This document shows, one piece after another, positions 17,015 to 26,047 of a stretch of 64,000 nt of DNA. The DNA comes from CBDCMJ01 sp965224325. Its GTDB lineage: Bacteria > Chloroflexota > Dehalococcoidia > Lucifugimonadales > UBA3495. Positions within the stretch are counted from its first letter, which is position 1, and each line of letters opens with the position of its first letter. The stretch lies in the NCBI GenBank assembly GCA_965224325.1, contig CBDCYT010000020.1:186001-250000 (forward strand), written 5' to 3'. The notes under the pieces were generated by a model. It was given only the letters and a program-made list of their open reading frames with translations, had not been told where the DNA came from and did no database searches. Position numbers and translations under genes: made by a program.

Positions 17015-17297
17015 GAGCTTGTCTCATAGAGCTGAGTCCTTCAGCATCCTGCCTTTCTGGATTCCCGCTCCCCGATCGGGGTCGGGCACAAACTTGGCGG
17101 GAATGACGGGTTATTGAGTCTGGATTCCCGCTCCCCGATCGGCGTCAGGGGCAAGCCCCGTGTCGGGGTCGGGGACAAGCTTGGCAGGAATGACGGGTTA
17201 TTGAGTCTCATTCAATACTGGTTTAGGCGGTTAATAACAATGACCCGTCAGGTTGCGTACGCCCAAAATCGTGAGTGGAGACTTCTGAGACAGGCTC
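17015..17297. repeat. Family A MITE-like element, copy 2
   Basis: 283 bp from GAGCTTGTCTCA (17015-17026) to TGAGACAGGCTC (17286-17297). It is longer than copy 1 because the internal ATTCCCGCTCCCCGATCGGG block is repeated. The right-hand 90 bases, including GCGGTTAATAACAATGACCC and CGTGAGTGGAGACTTC, match copy 1 closely. No clear target duplication. Non-coding, between two minus-strand metabolic genes. Confidence 0.78.
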
Positions 17298-17355
17298 AAT
17301 ACAGGGCTTTTGAGCCGCGATGCTCCGGCCCGGGGCACCGGGATCCTCGAGGGTA

Positions 17356-18735
17356 CTAGCCGGCTCCCATCTCGTCGGCGACCCGCCCGATGACCTGGTC
17401 CAGGACCAGCAGGATGTCGTCGATTTCCGAGGAGGTGACGCACAAAGGCGGAGCGATGTTCATGACGTCGCCGCCCCGCAATATAAGCCCGTTCTCCGAG
17501 AATCCCTGGGTCAACCGCGCTCCAAACTCGGCGTCGGCCGGGAAGTATTCCTTGGTCCCGCGGTCCTTGACGAACTCCAGGCCGCACAGGAGACCCAGCC
17601 CCCGTACGTCGCCGATGACCCGGTGTTTTCGCTGCAGCTCCTGGAGCCCGTCCAGCAAGTAAGCGCCCATGCTAGCCGCGTTTTGGGGAAGCTGCTCCGT
17701 TTCCATGATCTCGATGTTCTTGAGGGCGGCGGCCGCGGCCACCGGATGGCCGCCGAAGGTGATTACGTGCCGGAAAGCGGACTTTTGGCTGCCCACGAAA
17801 GCATCGGAAATGTGTTTTCGGGTAATGGCGCCTCCCATGGGTATGTAACCGCTGGTGATGCCCTTGGCCACCGTCATAATGTCGGGGGTCACTCCCCAGT
17901 GGTCGCAGGCGAACATCTTTCCCGTGCGGCCGAACCCGGTGATAACCTCGTCGGCGATAAGGAGACAGCCATAGCGGTCGCAAACTTCGCGCAGCAACGG
18001 CCAATAGTTGGGACCTGGCACCACTGCTCCGTAGGGAGTGGAAACCGGCTCGGCCACCACGGCAGCGACGGTTTGGGGCCCCTGGAACTTGATAATGTCC
18101 TCGATGGCCCCGACACATCGCTCGGCGCACTCTTCAGGGGTAGCGCCGCCGTACTCGCACCGGTACGGAAGCGGTTGGGGGGCGTGGAAGACCCCGGCCA
18201 GCAGCGGTTCGTAGTCTCCCTTGGGGAATATGGGCGAGCCGCCCAGGGCCAGTGTGCCGAAGGTAGCTCCGTGATATGACCCTTTGCGGCTAATGAATTT
18301 GGTCCTCGTGGGTTCTCCGGTCCTTTTGAAATAGGCCCGGGCCAGCTTCATAGCCGTTTCGACCGCTTCGGAGCCGCCGCTAGTGAAGAAGCTGCGGGAG
18401 AGGTCGCCCGGAGTGATCTGGGCGACTTTATCGGCCAAGCGGATGGTTGGCTCGGTGGTCGTGCCCATAGGCATGTAAGTTAGCTTGAGCATCTGCTGAT
18501 AGGCGGCGTCGGCTATCTCTTTACGGCCATAGCCCACGTTTTTCAGCCAGAGACCGGACATAACGTCGATATAAGTGTGGCCAAGAGCATCGGTTACCTT
18601 GCATCCTTGGCCATCGACGAAGATCTGGGGCTCGCCCTTCTCGGCCATGTCGCTGGGTTCCCGCAGGTAGACCCATAGGTGCTCCAGTGCCGATTCCTGC
18701 AGGGTGTTGACTTCAGCTTGGGAGTGGGTGGCCAC
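17356..18735 (-). CDS. Class III aminotransferase (aspartate aminotransferase superfamily)
   Basis: A 459-residue PLP-dependent omega-type aminotransferase. Landmarks in order: GHTYIDVMSGLWLKNVGYGR near residue 55, the phosphate-binding FFTSGGSEAVETAMKLARAY near 115, SYHGATFGTLALGG, LLIADEVITGFGRTGKMFAC with the cofactor Asp, and VAKGITSGYIPMGGAI containing the Schiff-base Lys. Relatives move amino groups from beta-alanine, 4-aminobutyrate, diamines or taurine to pyruvate or 2-oxoglutarate. The start ATG 18735 has GGAGGTGA upstream. Possible pairing with the downstream beta-hydroxyacid dehydrogenase is inference. Confidence 0.94.
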   Translation of the reverse strand: MATHSQAEVNTLQESALEHLWVYLREPSDMAEKGEPQIFVDGQGCKVTDALGHTYIDVMSGLWLKNVGYGRKEIADAAYQQMLKLTYMPMGTTTEPTIRLADKVAQITPGDLSRSFFTSGGSEAVETAMKLARAYFKRTGEPTRTKFISRKGSYHGATFGTLALGGSPIFPKGDYEPLLAGVFHAPQPLPYRCEYGGATPEECAERCVGAIEDIIKFQGPQTVAAVVAEPVSTPYGAVVPGPNYWPLLREVCDRYGCLLIADEVITGFGRTGKMFACDHWGVTPDIMTVAKGITSGYIPMGGAITRKHISDAFVGSQKSAFRHVITFGGHPVAAAAALKNIEIMETEQLPQNAASMGAYLLDGLQELQRKHRVIGDVRGLGLLCGLEFVKDRGTKEYFPADAEFGARLTQGFSENGLILRGGDVMNIAPPLCVTSSEIDDILLVLDQVIGRVADEMGAG

Positions 18736-19121
18736 AGTTCACCTCCGGCGGATTGCGGTGGTTAGTGGTTGGCGCATGGCGGCGGTGGCCTTGTGTCCGG
18801 GTTCACGCTGGCCGGAGACTTAATAAGGCCATCTATTGCGTTGGATTTATGCTGGCCCCAGTTTACCACCGGGCATAACTCGCCACAATCGAAGAACTGA
18901 TAGACCCAGGGGCAATCTGCTTGTGGACCCAAGCACACCATTCCGTGGAATTCCGGGTACTCCAAGCGCGGCCTGGGAATTCAAAACGTTCAAATCTCTC
19001 GCCGCGCCCGGCGTCACGGAATAACCCGAGGCCATGTGGACCTCGTGCGGCGACGCAAGGTTTCATGGTTCTCGGCTGCGCTGGCAACGGCGCGCTGTAG
19101 AAGCAAGTCGAAATCTGAACA
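18736..19121. other. Intergenic region left of the insertion sequences
   Basis: These roughly 390 bases hold only short, unsupported open frames on both strands (for example 18762-18965 and 18863-19138, minus). No repeat, hairpin or RNA gene was recognised. The region ends exactly at the left inverted repeat of the first insertion sequence. Confidence 0.4.
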
Positions 19122-19141
19122 CTAGGGCGAATCGACAATTG

Positions 19142-19546
19142 CTAACCCCAGATGACCGAGGAGACCAGATACAGGGCCGACAGGAGGTAGAGACTTCTGC
19201 GGTCGTATCTGGTTGCGATTCGCCTCCACTGTTTCAATTTGTTGAAGGCTCGTTCAATCAGGTTCCTTTGCTTATAAAGTTCCCGGTCGTATTCCCAAGG
19301 TTCCCTCCGGTTTGACTTGGGCGGTATGACCGCTTCGGCGCCCTGGTTCCTGATAAAGGCCAGCACGCGGTTGCTCTCATACCCCTTGTCAGCGATGACA
19401 GCTCCGGCCTCGAGGCCGGTCAGCAGGGGTATGGCTTGAGAAACGTCCGCCTTCTGACCGCCGGTGAGAGAGAAGCGCACCGGCCGGCCCTGAGCATCGG
19501 CCACCAGATGAATCTTGGTGCTCAGTCCACCCCGGGAGCGGCCCAC
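19142..19546 (-). CDS. IS5-type transposase, orfB part (copy a)
   Basis: C-terminal half of the transposase: GRSRGGLSTKIHLVADAQGR at the start, then AVIADKGYESNRVLAF containing the second catalytic Asp and NLIERAFNKLKQWRRIATRYDR containing the catalytic Glu. It overlaps the end of orfA. The functional protein is expected to be an OrfAB fusion made by frameshifting, so the stated start is only the first possible initiation codon in this frame. Confidence 0.88.
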   Translation of the reverse strand: MGRSRGGLSTKIHLVADAQGRPVRFSLTGGQKADVSQAIPLLTGLEAGAVIADKGYESNRVLAFIRNQGAEAVIPPKSNRREPWEYDRELYKQRNLIERAFNKLKQWRRIATRYDRRSLYLLSALYLVSSVIWG

Positions 19547-19890
19547 AGCCTCACATTGGCCCCCCCTTTCCCGCAGACTGCCTGCTGGTGGGTCCGGACT
19601 ATGGTGGAATCAATCATCACGTATCTGTTGTCCGGGTCATCCAGCAACACCTGGAAGATTTTCTCCCAGATTCCGGTCTTGGCCCAGCGGGTGAATCGCT
19701 TGTGGACGCTTTTCCAGTTGCCGTACCCAGGTGGCAGGTCTTTCCAATGGGCTCCACTGCGCAGCACCCACAGGACGCCGTTTACGAATTTCCGGTTGTC
19801 CTTGGCCGTAACGCCAACCCAGCCGGGACGCCCGGGCAAAGAGCCTTCTATCCGACGCCACTGAGCAGCGCTCAACTCACAACGTTCCAC
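19522..19890 (-). CDS. IS5-type transposase, orfA part (copy a)
   Basis: N-terminal half of the transposase, about 122 residues: LSAAQWRRIEGSLPG, FVNGVLWVLRSGAHWKDLPP and RYVMIDSTIVRTHQQAVCGK, the last carrying the first catalytic Asp. I prefer GTG 19890 because GGAGGGG precedes it and it aligns with the ATG start of copy b. Near the end the mRNA contains AAAGGGGGGGCC (seven G), conserved in copy b, the likely slippage site for making the OrfAB fusion. Confidence 0.88.
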   Translation of the reverse strand: MERCELSAAQWRRIEGSLPGRPGWVGVTAKDNRKFVNGVLWVLRSGAHWKDLPPGYGNWKSVHKRFTRWAKTGIWEKIFQVLLDDPDNRYVMIDSTIVRTHQQAVCGKGGANVRLWAAPGVD

Positions 19891-20094
19891 GCCAATCCCC
19901 TCCACCGCACGTCACTTCTCAGGGTTACACTCTATCCTCCTCTAATAAGCTCCTGCCCTATTTCCTCAGCCGAGTTTCACCCAATTGTCGATTCGCCCTA
20001 GCGCCCTGAAGCAGCGTAGCCGCTTGAAATTGCTTGCGACTTGGCTCCCGGTTACATCTCAAGGACACGCGATTGGTCTAGGGCTAATCGACAA

Positions 20095-20503
20095 TTAGTT
20101 TCCCCATACTACAGCGGCAACTAGGTACAGGGCGGAGAGGAAGTAGAGGCTCTTCCGGTCATACCTGGTGGCCAGTCGCCTCCATTGCTTCAGCTTGTTA
20201 AAGGCCCGTTCAATCAGATTTCGAGTACGGTACAGTTCCCGATTGTATTCCCAAGGTGCGGTCCGGTTGGACTTGGGCGGAATGACGGCTTCGGCCCCCT
20301 GCTCCTGGATGAAGGCCAGGATCCTGTTTGCTTTCATACCCCTTGTCGGCGATGACCGCCTCCGTCTCTATCCCTGCCAGCAGGGGTATGGCCTGGGGTG
20401 CATCCGCTGCCTGTCCTCCAGTGAGGGCAAAGCGTACCGGTTGCCCCTGGGCATCGGTCACCAGGTGTATCTTGGTGGTCAGCCCTCCCCTGGACCGACC
20501 CAC
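20095..20503 (-). pseudogene. IS5-type transposase orfB (copy b), frameshifted
   Basis: Reads GRSRGGLTTKIHLVTDAQGQ ... AVIADKGYESK in one frame (20503 to about 20332), then continues as NRILAFIQEQGAEAVIPPKS ... NLIERAFNKLKQWRRLATRY in another to 20095. Comparison with copy a shows one extra A after the KGYES codons (AGCAAACAGG where AGCAACAGG is expected, about 20326-20332). The break separates the second catalytic Asp from the catalytic Glu. A sequencing error cannot be excluded. Confidence 0.82.
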
Positions 20504-20847
20504 AGCCTGACCCTGGCCCCCCCTTTACCGCACACCGCCTGCTGGTGGGTCCGGACTATGGTGGAATCAATCATCACATACCGGTTGTCCGGATCATTCA
20601 GCAATACCCGAAAAACCTTTTCCCAGATGCCAGAACGGGCCCAGCGGGTGTAGCGCTTGTGGACACTCTTCCATTTGCCGTGCTCTTCCGGCAGGTTCTT
20701 CCATTCCGCCCCGCTGCGCAGCACCCAGAGAACCCCATCCACAAACAGGCGGTTGTCCTTGGCGGTTACCCCAACCGACTCAGGCCGGCCCGGCAGGAAT
20801 CCGTTAATCTGTTCCCACTGCCCATCGCTGATTTGTCGCCCCCCCAT
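20479..20847 (-). CDS. IS5-type transposase, orfA part (copy b)
   Basis: N-terminal half of the second transposase (MGGRQISDGQWEQINGFLPG ... FVDGVLWVLRSGAEWKNLPE ... RYVMIDSTIVRTHQQAVCGK). ATG 20847 has GGAGGGG seven bases upstream and aligns with the GTG start in copy a; an earlier in-frame start at 20868 is less well placed. The frame itself is intact, but its orfB partner is frameshifted. Confidence 0.85.
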   Translation of the reverse strand: MGGRQISDGQWEQINGFLPGRPESVGVTAKDNRLFVDGVLWVLRSGAEWKNLPEEHGKWKSVHKRYTRWARSGIWEKVFRVLLNDPDNRYVMIDSTIVRTHQQAVCGKGGARVRLWVGPGEG

Positions 20848-21134
20848 CCCTTTACCCCTCCACCACACTGGCCTTAATCAATCTACATTCTACTGGTCTT
20901 TACCCTCTACCCTCCTACATAACCACAACCGAAATTCCCCTTATTTGTCGATTAGCCCTAGGATTCACCCAGAGGCTGGGGGGGTGGGCCGAGTATTTAC
21001 CGGCATGGGACGGTCTTGCTTGGGGCGGTTGATACGTGGATTCATAGGCTCCAAGCGCCGGTTGAACCCTAGACACCGTTGAGATAAGCTTGGCTAAGCG
21101 CCGTTCAAGTCAGGGCGCGGACGGAGAGTAGGCG

Positions 21135-24125
21135 ATGGCCACCCACAGTTCCAGTGCCAACCGTATTCGCGGCAGAGCCAGAGAGGACCTGGCCCATGAG
21201 CTCCGGCGGCGGGTGTCTGGAGAGGTAGGGTTTGATGCGTTTTCCAGAATCCTCTATAGCACCGACGCCAGCATCTACCAGATGGAGCCGGTGGGAGTGG
21301 TGATCCCCCGCGATGTGGAAGACGTGTTGGCGGTGGTGGAAGTGGCCAATGAATACGGCGTGCCGGTGCTGCCCAGAGCCGGAGGCACCAGCCTCGCCGG
21401 ACAAACAGTGAACCACGCAATCGTCATAGACTTCAGCAAATTCTTGAACCAGGTCTTGGAGGTCAACCGGGAAGAGCACTGGGCACGTGTGCAGCCCGGC
21501 ATCATCTTGGACCAACTCAACAGAGAGCTGGCGGGTCAGGACCTTATGTACGGTCCCGACCCCACCACCGCCAACCGGGCCTGCGTCGGCGGCGGGATCG
21601 GCAACAATAGCTGCGGCGCCCACTCGGTTATCTACGGCAAGACGCTGGACCACGTGAAAGAGCTCGACGTGGTGTTGGCCGACGGGTCTCCAGCCCATTT
21701 CGGACCAATGCAACCCTACGAGTTGGGAGCCAAGCTTAGCGGCTCCGGCCTGGAATCGGACGTCTACCGGGGCGTACGGCGCATCGCCAGGGAGAACCGG
21801 ACGGAGATCGCGGCCCGTTACCCCAAGATCATGCGCCGGGTAAGCGGGTACAACCTGGACGAGTTCCTGTCCGATTCTTCTTTCAACCTAGCTCGTATGG
21901 TGGTGGGTTCCGAAGGCACGTTGTGCGTGATGACCGAGGCAAAGGTGAACCTGGTGCCGCGCCCGGTCATGACCGCTCTGTCCGTGCTCCACTTCCGGGA
22001 TATTGTGGAAGCCAGCGAGGCTACCCGGGAGGTGTTGAGACATGAGCCATCTTCCATCGAGGTGATGGACAAGATGTTGCTTGACCGGTCCCGTGAGTCG
22101 CTCGGACACTCCCGGAACCTATCGTTCATCGAGGGAGACCCGGGCGCGTTGCTGGCCGTGGAGTTTTACGGAGAATCCGAGGCCGAGCTTACCTCGAAGA
22201 TGGACGCGCTTAAAGATGACATGGCCGGCCGGGGTCTCGGCTACGCTTGGGTCAATATCCTGGACCGGGCCGGCCAGGCGGTGGTTTGGAACGTGCGCAG
22301 AGCTGGGTTGGGGCTGCTGATGAGCATCCATGGGGATGCAAAGCCTCTGCCGTTTGTGGAGGACCCGGCGGTGGACCCCGAGCACTTGGGAGAGTTTGTG
22401 CGCCGGTTCGACGAGATAGTCCGCTCCCACGGCACCCAGGCTGCCTACTACGGCCATGCCAGCGTGGGCTGCCTGCACATCCGCCCCCTGGTCAGCCTGA
22501 AGGATTCCCACGGTGTTGACACTATGGTTGCCATCTCCGATGAGATCAGCGACCTGGTCAAGGAATTCGGCGGCTCCATGAGCGGAGAGCACGGCGACGG
22601 CATTGTGCGAGGCGTGTGGACAGAGAAGATGTTCGGCCCCCAAATGTACCGGGCTTTTCAGGAGCTAAAGAAAACCTTCGACCCCCAGGGACTCATGAAC
22701 CCGGGCAAGATCATCGACTGTCCGCCCATGACGGAGAACCTGCGCTACGGCTTGGATTACCGGGCTTCGTCCATCCCCACCACCCTGGACTTTTCCAAGG
22801 ACGTTAACTTTGCTGGCGCCGTAGAGATGTGCAACGGCATGGGTGTCTGCCGCAAGTTGGACGGGAACATGTGCCCCTCCTACATGGTCACGAAAGAGGA
22901 AGAGCACTCCACCAGAGGCAGGGCCAACCTTTTGCGGGCCGCACTGTCCGGCGCGTTGCCGGAAGGAGCCATCACCGGCCAGCGGCTCTACGACGCCATG
23001 GACCTGTGCCTGGAGTGCAAGGCGTGTAAAGCCGAGTGCGACTCCGGCGTGGATATGGCCAAGCTCAAGTATGAGTTCTTGGACCACTACTACAAGACCA
23101 ACAAACGCCCTTTGCGCAGCAGGCTGTTCGCCCACGTGAACAAGCTCAATCGTTGGGGTAGCCGGTGGGCGCCCATGTCCAACTGGTTGGTGGGGAATCC
23201 GATAGGCAGGCTGGCGGCCGCCAAGGCGTTGGGAGTGGACTTTCGTAGGAAGTTGCCCCCCTTCCAACGGGAGACGCTGGCCAAGTGGTTTACTTCGCCA
23301 GGGCGCGGGAGTCTCAACGGGTCCTCTAACGCGAAATGGGCGCCGCCCGAAGTCGGCGGGGGCGATTACCCTGCTGCTTCCCCACCTCAGGATGGAGCGG
23401 ACCGGGGCAGGACTGTGGCGCTGTTCAACGACACGTTCATGAACTACAATTACCCCCAGGTGGGGAAGGCGGCAGTGGAACTGCTGGAGGCGGCCGGCTT
23501 CACGGTGTTGCTGCCTAACGCGGGGTGCTGTGGACGCCCCATGATCTCCAAAGGGCTCATGGATGAAGCGGTCGCCAGCGCCCGCTACAACGTGGACCTG
23601 CTGCACTCCTACGTCAGTCAGGGCATTGACGTGGTGGGCTGCGAGCCCAGTTGCGTGCTTTCTTTCCGCGACGAGTACCCGGAGCTCTTGAAAGATGAAA
23701 AATCACGGGAAGTCGCGGAACACGTTTATTTGATCGAAGAGTTCCTGATGATGCTTCAGGACAAAGGGGAGTTGGAGCTCAAGTTTAATTCGGACGTGAG
23801 AAAGGTCTTATTTCATGGCCACTGTCATCAAAAGGCCTTGACCGGCACTGCCAGCTCAATGGCAGCGCTGCGACTGCCTGCCGGGTTCCAGGTGGAGCTG
23901 GTCAACGCCGGTTGCTGCGGAATGGCCGGCGCCTTCGGGTATGAGCGTGAGCACTACGATATTTCCATGGACATTGGCAGACTGACGTTGTTCCCCGCGG
24001 TGCAAGCCAAAGGCGAAGACTGGGAGATGGCCGTGACCGGGGTGTCTTGCCGCCAGCAGATAGAGCACGGCACCGGACGCAGGACCCGGCACCTGGTGGA
24101 AATTCTGCGAGACGCCCTGGAGTAG
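21135..24125 (+). CDS. FAD-linked oxidase fused to Fe-S/CCG oxidoreductase (GlcD-GlcF type)
   Basis: A 996-residue membrane-associated-type 2-hydroxyacid dehydrogenase fusion. Residues ~40-500 form the FAD_binding_4 / FAD-oxidase C module: VGVVIPRDVEDVLAVVEVAN, LPRAGGTSLAGQTVNHAIVID and CVGGGIGNNSCGAHSVIYGKT for FAD binding, and GSMSGEHGDGIVRGVW near 480. Then come two 4Fe-4S clusters (CNGMGVCRKLDGNMCPSYMV and CLECKACKAECDSGVDMAKL) and two CCG domains (NAGCCGRPMISKG; NAGCCGMAGAFGYE). All cluster Cys are present, with no Sec. Typical substrates are glycolate or D-lactate, electrons going to the respiratory chain. It is transcribed away from the insertion sequences. Confidence 0.94.
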   Translation: MATHSSSANRIRGRAREDLAHELRRRVSGEVGFDAFSRILYSTDASIYQMEPVGVVIPRDVEDVLAVVEVANEYGVPVLPRAGGTSLAGQTVNHAIVIDFSKFLNQVLEVNREEHWARVQPGIILDQLNRELAGQDLMYGPDPTTANRACVGGGIGNNSCGAHSVIYGKTLDHVKELDVVLADGSPAHFGPMQPYELGAKLSGSGLESDVYRGVRRIARENRTEIAARYPKIMRRVSGYNLDEFLSDSSFNLARMVVGSEGTLCVMTEAKVNLVPRPVMTALSVLHFRDIVEASEATREVLRHEPSSIEVMDKMLLDRSRESLGHSRNLSFIEGDPGALLAVEFYGESEAELTSKMDALKDDMAGRGLGYAWVNILDRAGQAVVWNVRRAGLGLLMSIHGDAKPLPFVEDPAVDPEHLGEFVRRFDEIVRSHGTQAAYYGHASVGCLHIRPLVSLKDSHGVDTMVAISDEISDLVKEFGGSMSGEHGDGIVRGVWTEKMFGPQMYRAFQELKKTFDPQGLMNPGKIIDCPPMTENLRYGLDYRASSIPTTLDFSKDVNFAGAVEMCNGMGVCRKLDGNMCPSYMVTKEEEHSTRGRANLLRAALSGALPEGAITGQRLYDAMDLCLECKACKAECDSGVDMAKLKYEFLDHYYKTNKRPLRSRLFAHVNKLNRWGSRWAPMSNWLVGNPIGRLAAAKALGVDFRRKLPPFQRETLAKWFTSPGRGSLNGSSNAKWAPPEVGGGDYPAASPPQDGADRGRTVALFNDTFMNYNYPQVGKAAVELLEAAGFTVLLPNAGCCGRPMISKGLMDEAVASARYNVDLLHSYVSQGIDVVGCEPSCVLSFRDEYPELLKDEKSREVAEHVYLIEEFLMMLQDKGELELKFNSDVRKVLFHGHCHQKALTGTASSMAALRLPAGFQVELVNAGCCGMAGAFGYEREHYDISMDIGRLTLFPAVQAKGEDWEMAVTGVSCRQQIEHGTGRRTRHLVEILRDALE

Positions 24126-24160
24126 GTCCCGGAATTGGGACTTGCCAAGAGTCCTACGGC

Positions 24161-24709
24161 TCAGTCCGGCAGCTCTGCGACCATGTCGGGACCCAGCTCT
24201 ACCTCGAAGGCCGCCAAAATCTGGGCCACCAGCAGGTAGTGGCCGATGAGTGCGGTCACCTCCACCGTGCCTTTTTCACCCCACTTGTTCTTGACGTCGT
24301 TAAAGGCGGCGTCGCTGATTTTTCGGTCACGCAGCAACTCTGTAGTGAAACGGACCAGGATTTCCTCGTCGCCAGACAACCCCTGAGGCGCCCGGCCTTC
24401 GGCGATGGTCTTGATAGTGTCCTCGGAAACGCCTGCTTCGCGGGCCAGGCGGGCGTGGGCCGAAAACTCGTACTGGCTCTTCGCCTCCCGCGCGGCGGCT
24501 ATTATGATCACTTCCTTCAAGGAATTGGGCATGTCAAAGTCGAATCTCACGTAGGAACCGGTGGCCGCCACCCGGGCCGCTAGGTCCGGACTGTGGAGGA
24601 GGACGCCGTAAGGGCCTCTGATCCTGCCACGGCTGCCGGCTATATCGTCATAATATTTCTGGTCGTCCGCTGCAAGTTGGTCTCTGGTCACGTTGGACAA
24701 TCGAGCCAT
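24161..24709 (-). CDS. Carboxymuconolactone decarboxylase (CMD/AhpD-like) family protein
   Basis: A 182-residue helical protein of the CMD family. The core reads LLHSPDLAARVAATGSYVRF, PNSLKEVIIIAAAREAKSQYEFSAHARLAREAGVSEDTIKTIAEG. Where AhpD-type peroxidases have a CxxC before the conserved His, this protein has YEFSAH and no Cys, so it belongs with the non-redox, decarboxylase-like members. ATG 24709 is chosen because GGGAGG lies 7 bases upstream; the longer frame to 24751 is not supported. It converges with the GlcD-GlcF fusion gene. Confidence 0.9.
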   Translation of the reverse strand: MARLSNVTRDQLAADDQKYYDDIAGSRGRIRGPYGVLLHSPDLAARVAATGSYVRFDFDMPNSLKEVIIIAAAREAKSQYEFSAHARLAREAGVSEDTIKTIAEGRAPQGLSGDEEILVRFTTELLRDRKISDAAFNDVKNKWGEKGTVEVTALIGHYLLVAQILAAFEVELGPDMVAELPD

Positions 24710-24851
24710 TTCATTACCTCCCTTTGGTATTGCTAGGGAACCCCCGAACAAATCGTCAACTCGGCCAACTTTCCTATCATGCTAGGCCATGATTCTCGGA
24801 CTTATTCAGTGTATTGCTAGGGGTAAATTACGACGCGTCAAGGTTACGGGC

Positions 24852-25763
24852 TCACCCGGAGACGGAGGTTGGAACGGGCATTCCTGGGATGTTTAGACGA
24901 ATCCGCATCAAGGTGTCCCAACTGGTGATGTACAGCGCCTTCCAATCGTCGTCGCCCCAGGCGATGTTGGTGGTCGCCGCCTGCCCGTGGACGATGGTGC
25001 CTAGATGCTTCCCGGAAGGGTCCAGCACCCAGACGCCGCCGGAGCCGCCGCAGTACACGTTCCCCTCTACGTCCACTTTCATCCCGTCCGGCACTCCGGG
25101 CCGCTCCCCTCGCAGGTCGGCAAAAACCCGGTCTGTGCCCAGAGCTAACGCACCGGTGGGCAGCAGGTCGAAAGCTCTGATGTGCCCTCTCCGTGTGTCG
25201 TTAATGTAGAGCACGCTTTCGTCCGGGGAGAAGGCCAGTCCGTTGGGAGTGACAAATCCCTGGACCAGCAGGGTGAGGCGTCCCAGGTCTGGGGACACCC
25301 GGTACACGCCGATGTGGTCCAGGTCCCATTGCTCCTGGGGCCTTCGCAGGGTCCAAGGATCGCTGAAGTAGATGGAGCCGTCGGACTTGACCACCACGTC
25401 GTTGGGCCGGTTTAGCTGCCTGCCTTTGAAACTATTGGCTATGACGGTGGTGCTACCGTCGTGTTCCAAGCGGACGACTCGTCTGGTGTCGTGCTCGCAC
25501 GCAAGAAGACGTCCTTGAAGGTCCCGGGTGAGGCCGTTAGCGCTGTTGGTCGGCTCTAGGAACAGGCTTACGCCTTCCCCCGGCGCCCACTTTAGCCGCT
25601 GGTTATTGTGAATGTCGCTAAATAGCAAGTAGCCGCCTTCCTTCCACCACAACGGACCTTCGGCCGGTCCCTGGTCGCCACCGTAACCCTGACCGAGGGT
25701 TTCGATGGGTTGGTCCGCCGATACGATACGGTCCATTTCCGGAGCCGCTTTTTCGATGGGCAT
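24852..25763 (-). CDS. SMP-30/gluconolactonase/LRE family protein
   Basis: A 303-residue six-bladed beta-propeller lactonase-like protein. Metal-site segments are visible: the first Glu in QGPAEGPLWWKEGGYLLFSD near residue 35, Asn and Asp in QLNRPNDVVVKSDGSIYFSD near 120, VTPNGLAFSPDESVLYINDT near 175, and the last Asp in GVPDGMKVDVEGNVYCGG near 230. Relatives hydrolyse sugar lactones or related esters with Ca or Zn. Start ATG 25763 has GGAGGG upstream; the earlier ATG overlaps that ribosome site. Cytoplasmic, no signal peptide. Confidence 0.93.
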   Translation of the reverse strand: MPIEKAAPEMDRIVSADQPIETLGQGYGGDQGPAEGPLWWKEGGYLLFSDIHNNQRLKWAPGEGVSLFLEPTNSANGLTRDLQGRLLACEHDTRRVVRLEHDGSTTVIANSFKGRQLNRPNDVVVKSDGSIYFSDPWTLRRPQEQWDLDHIGVYRVSPDLGRLTLLVQGFVTPNGLAFSPDESVLYINDTRRGHIRAFDLLPTGALALGTDRVFADLRGERPGVPDGMKVDVEGNVYCGGSGGVWVLDPSGKHLGTIVHGQAATTNIAWGDDDWKALYITSWDTLMRIRLNIPGMPVPTSVSG

Positions 25764-26047
25764 TGCAGTTCCCTCCATTGATGATTTTAATCGCGATCCC
25801 GGGCGAAATCCCCCGGAGAACTTATATGGGGAATTATATTACGAAACAGGCGCTGGCGGTGTGGCGGCGCACAGGATACGCTTGTACAACCGGCCCAGCT
25901 TGACGAGAGCTAACGCTTGGACTATTCTCCCATAGACGGCCTCTGAAGACCTTTGAAAGTGGAATGGGAGTAGCGGACGGAAGCTAGGACTAGGGCCGGC
26001 CGCCAAGTGGGTGGGGTGGGTCGAACACAAACGAAGCGAGGTGAATC

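Larger units (their letters stand above)
19122..20001 (-). mobile_element. IS5-family (IS427-like) insertion sequence, copy a
   Basis: 880 bp bounded by perfect 19-bp inverted repeats, CTAGGGCGAATCGACAATT at 19122-19140 and its complement at 19983-20001. It encodes a two-frame DDE transposase (orfA, orfB) on the minus strand, joined across a run of seven G at a short overlap. Both frames are open and complete, so the element may be active. A closely related copy lies 76 bp to the right in the same orientation. Confidence 0.9.
20078..20961 (-). mobile_element. IS5-family (IS427-like) insertion sequence, copy b, degenerate
   Basis: 884 bp with ends CTAGGGCTAATCGACAATTA (20078-) and TTATTTGTCGATTAGCCCTA(G) (20941-20961); the inverted repeats agree in the outer 17 bases and then diverge. 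The content parallels copy a and shares the seven-G slippage site, but orfB carries an extra base, so this copy is probably inactive or needs the transposase of a related element. Confidence 0.88.

Noticed and set aside
18736..19121. Small open frames between the aminotransferase gene and the insertion sequences
   Set aside because: Overlapping frames on both strands with no ribosome sites, family features or consistent composition.
21135..24125. Possible Sec in the CCG domains of the GlcD-GlcF fusion, as known for some GlpC-like proteins
   Set aside because: Both CCG motifs and all cluster ligands are encoded by Cys codons and the frame has no internal stop.
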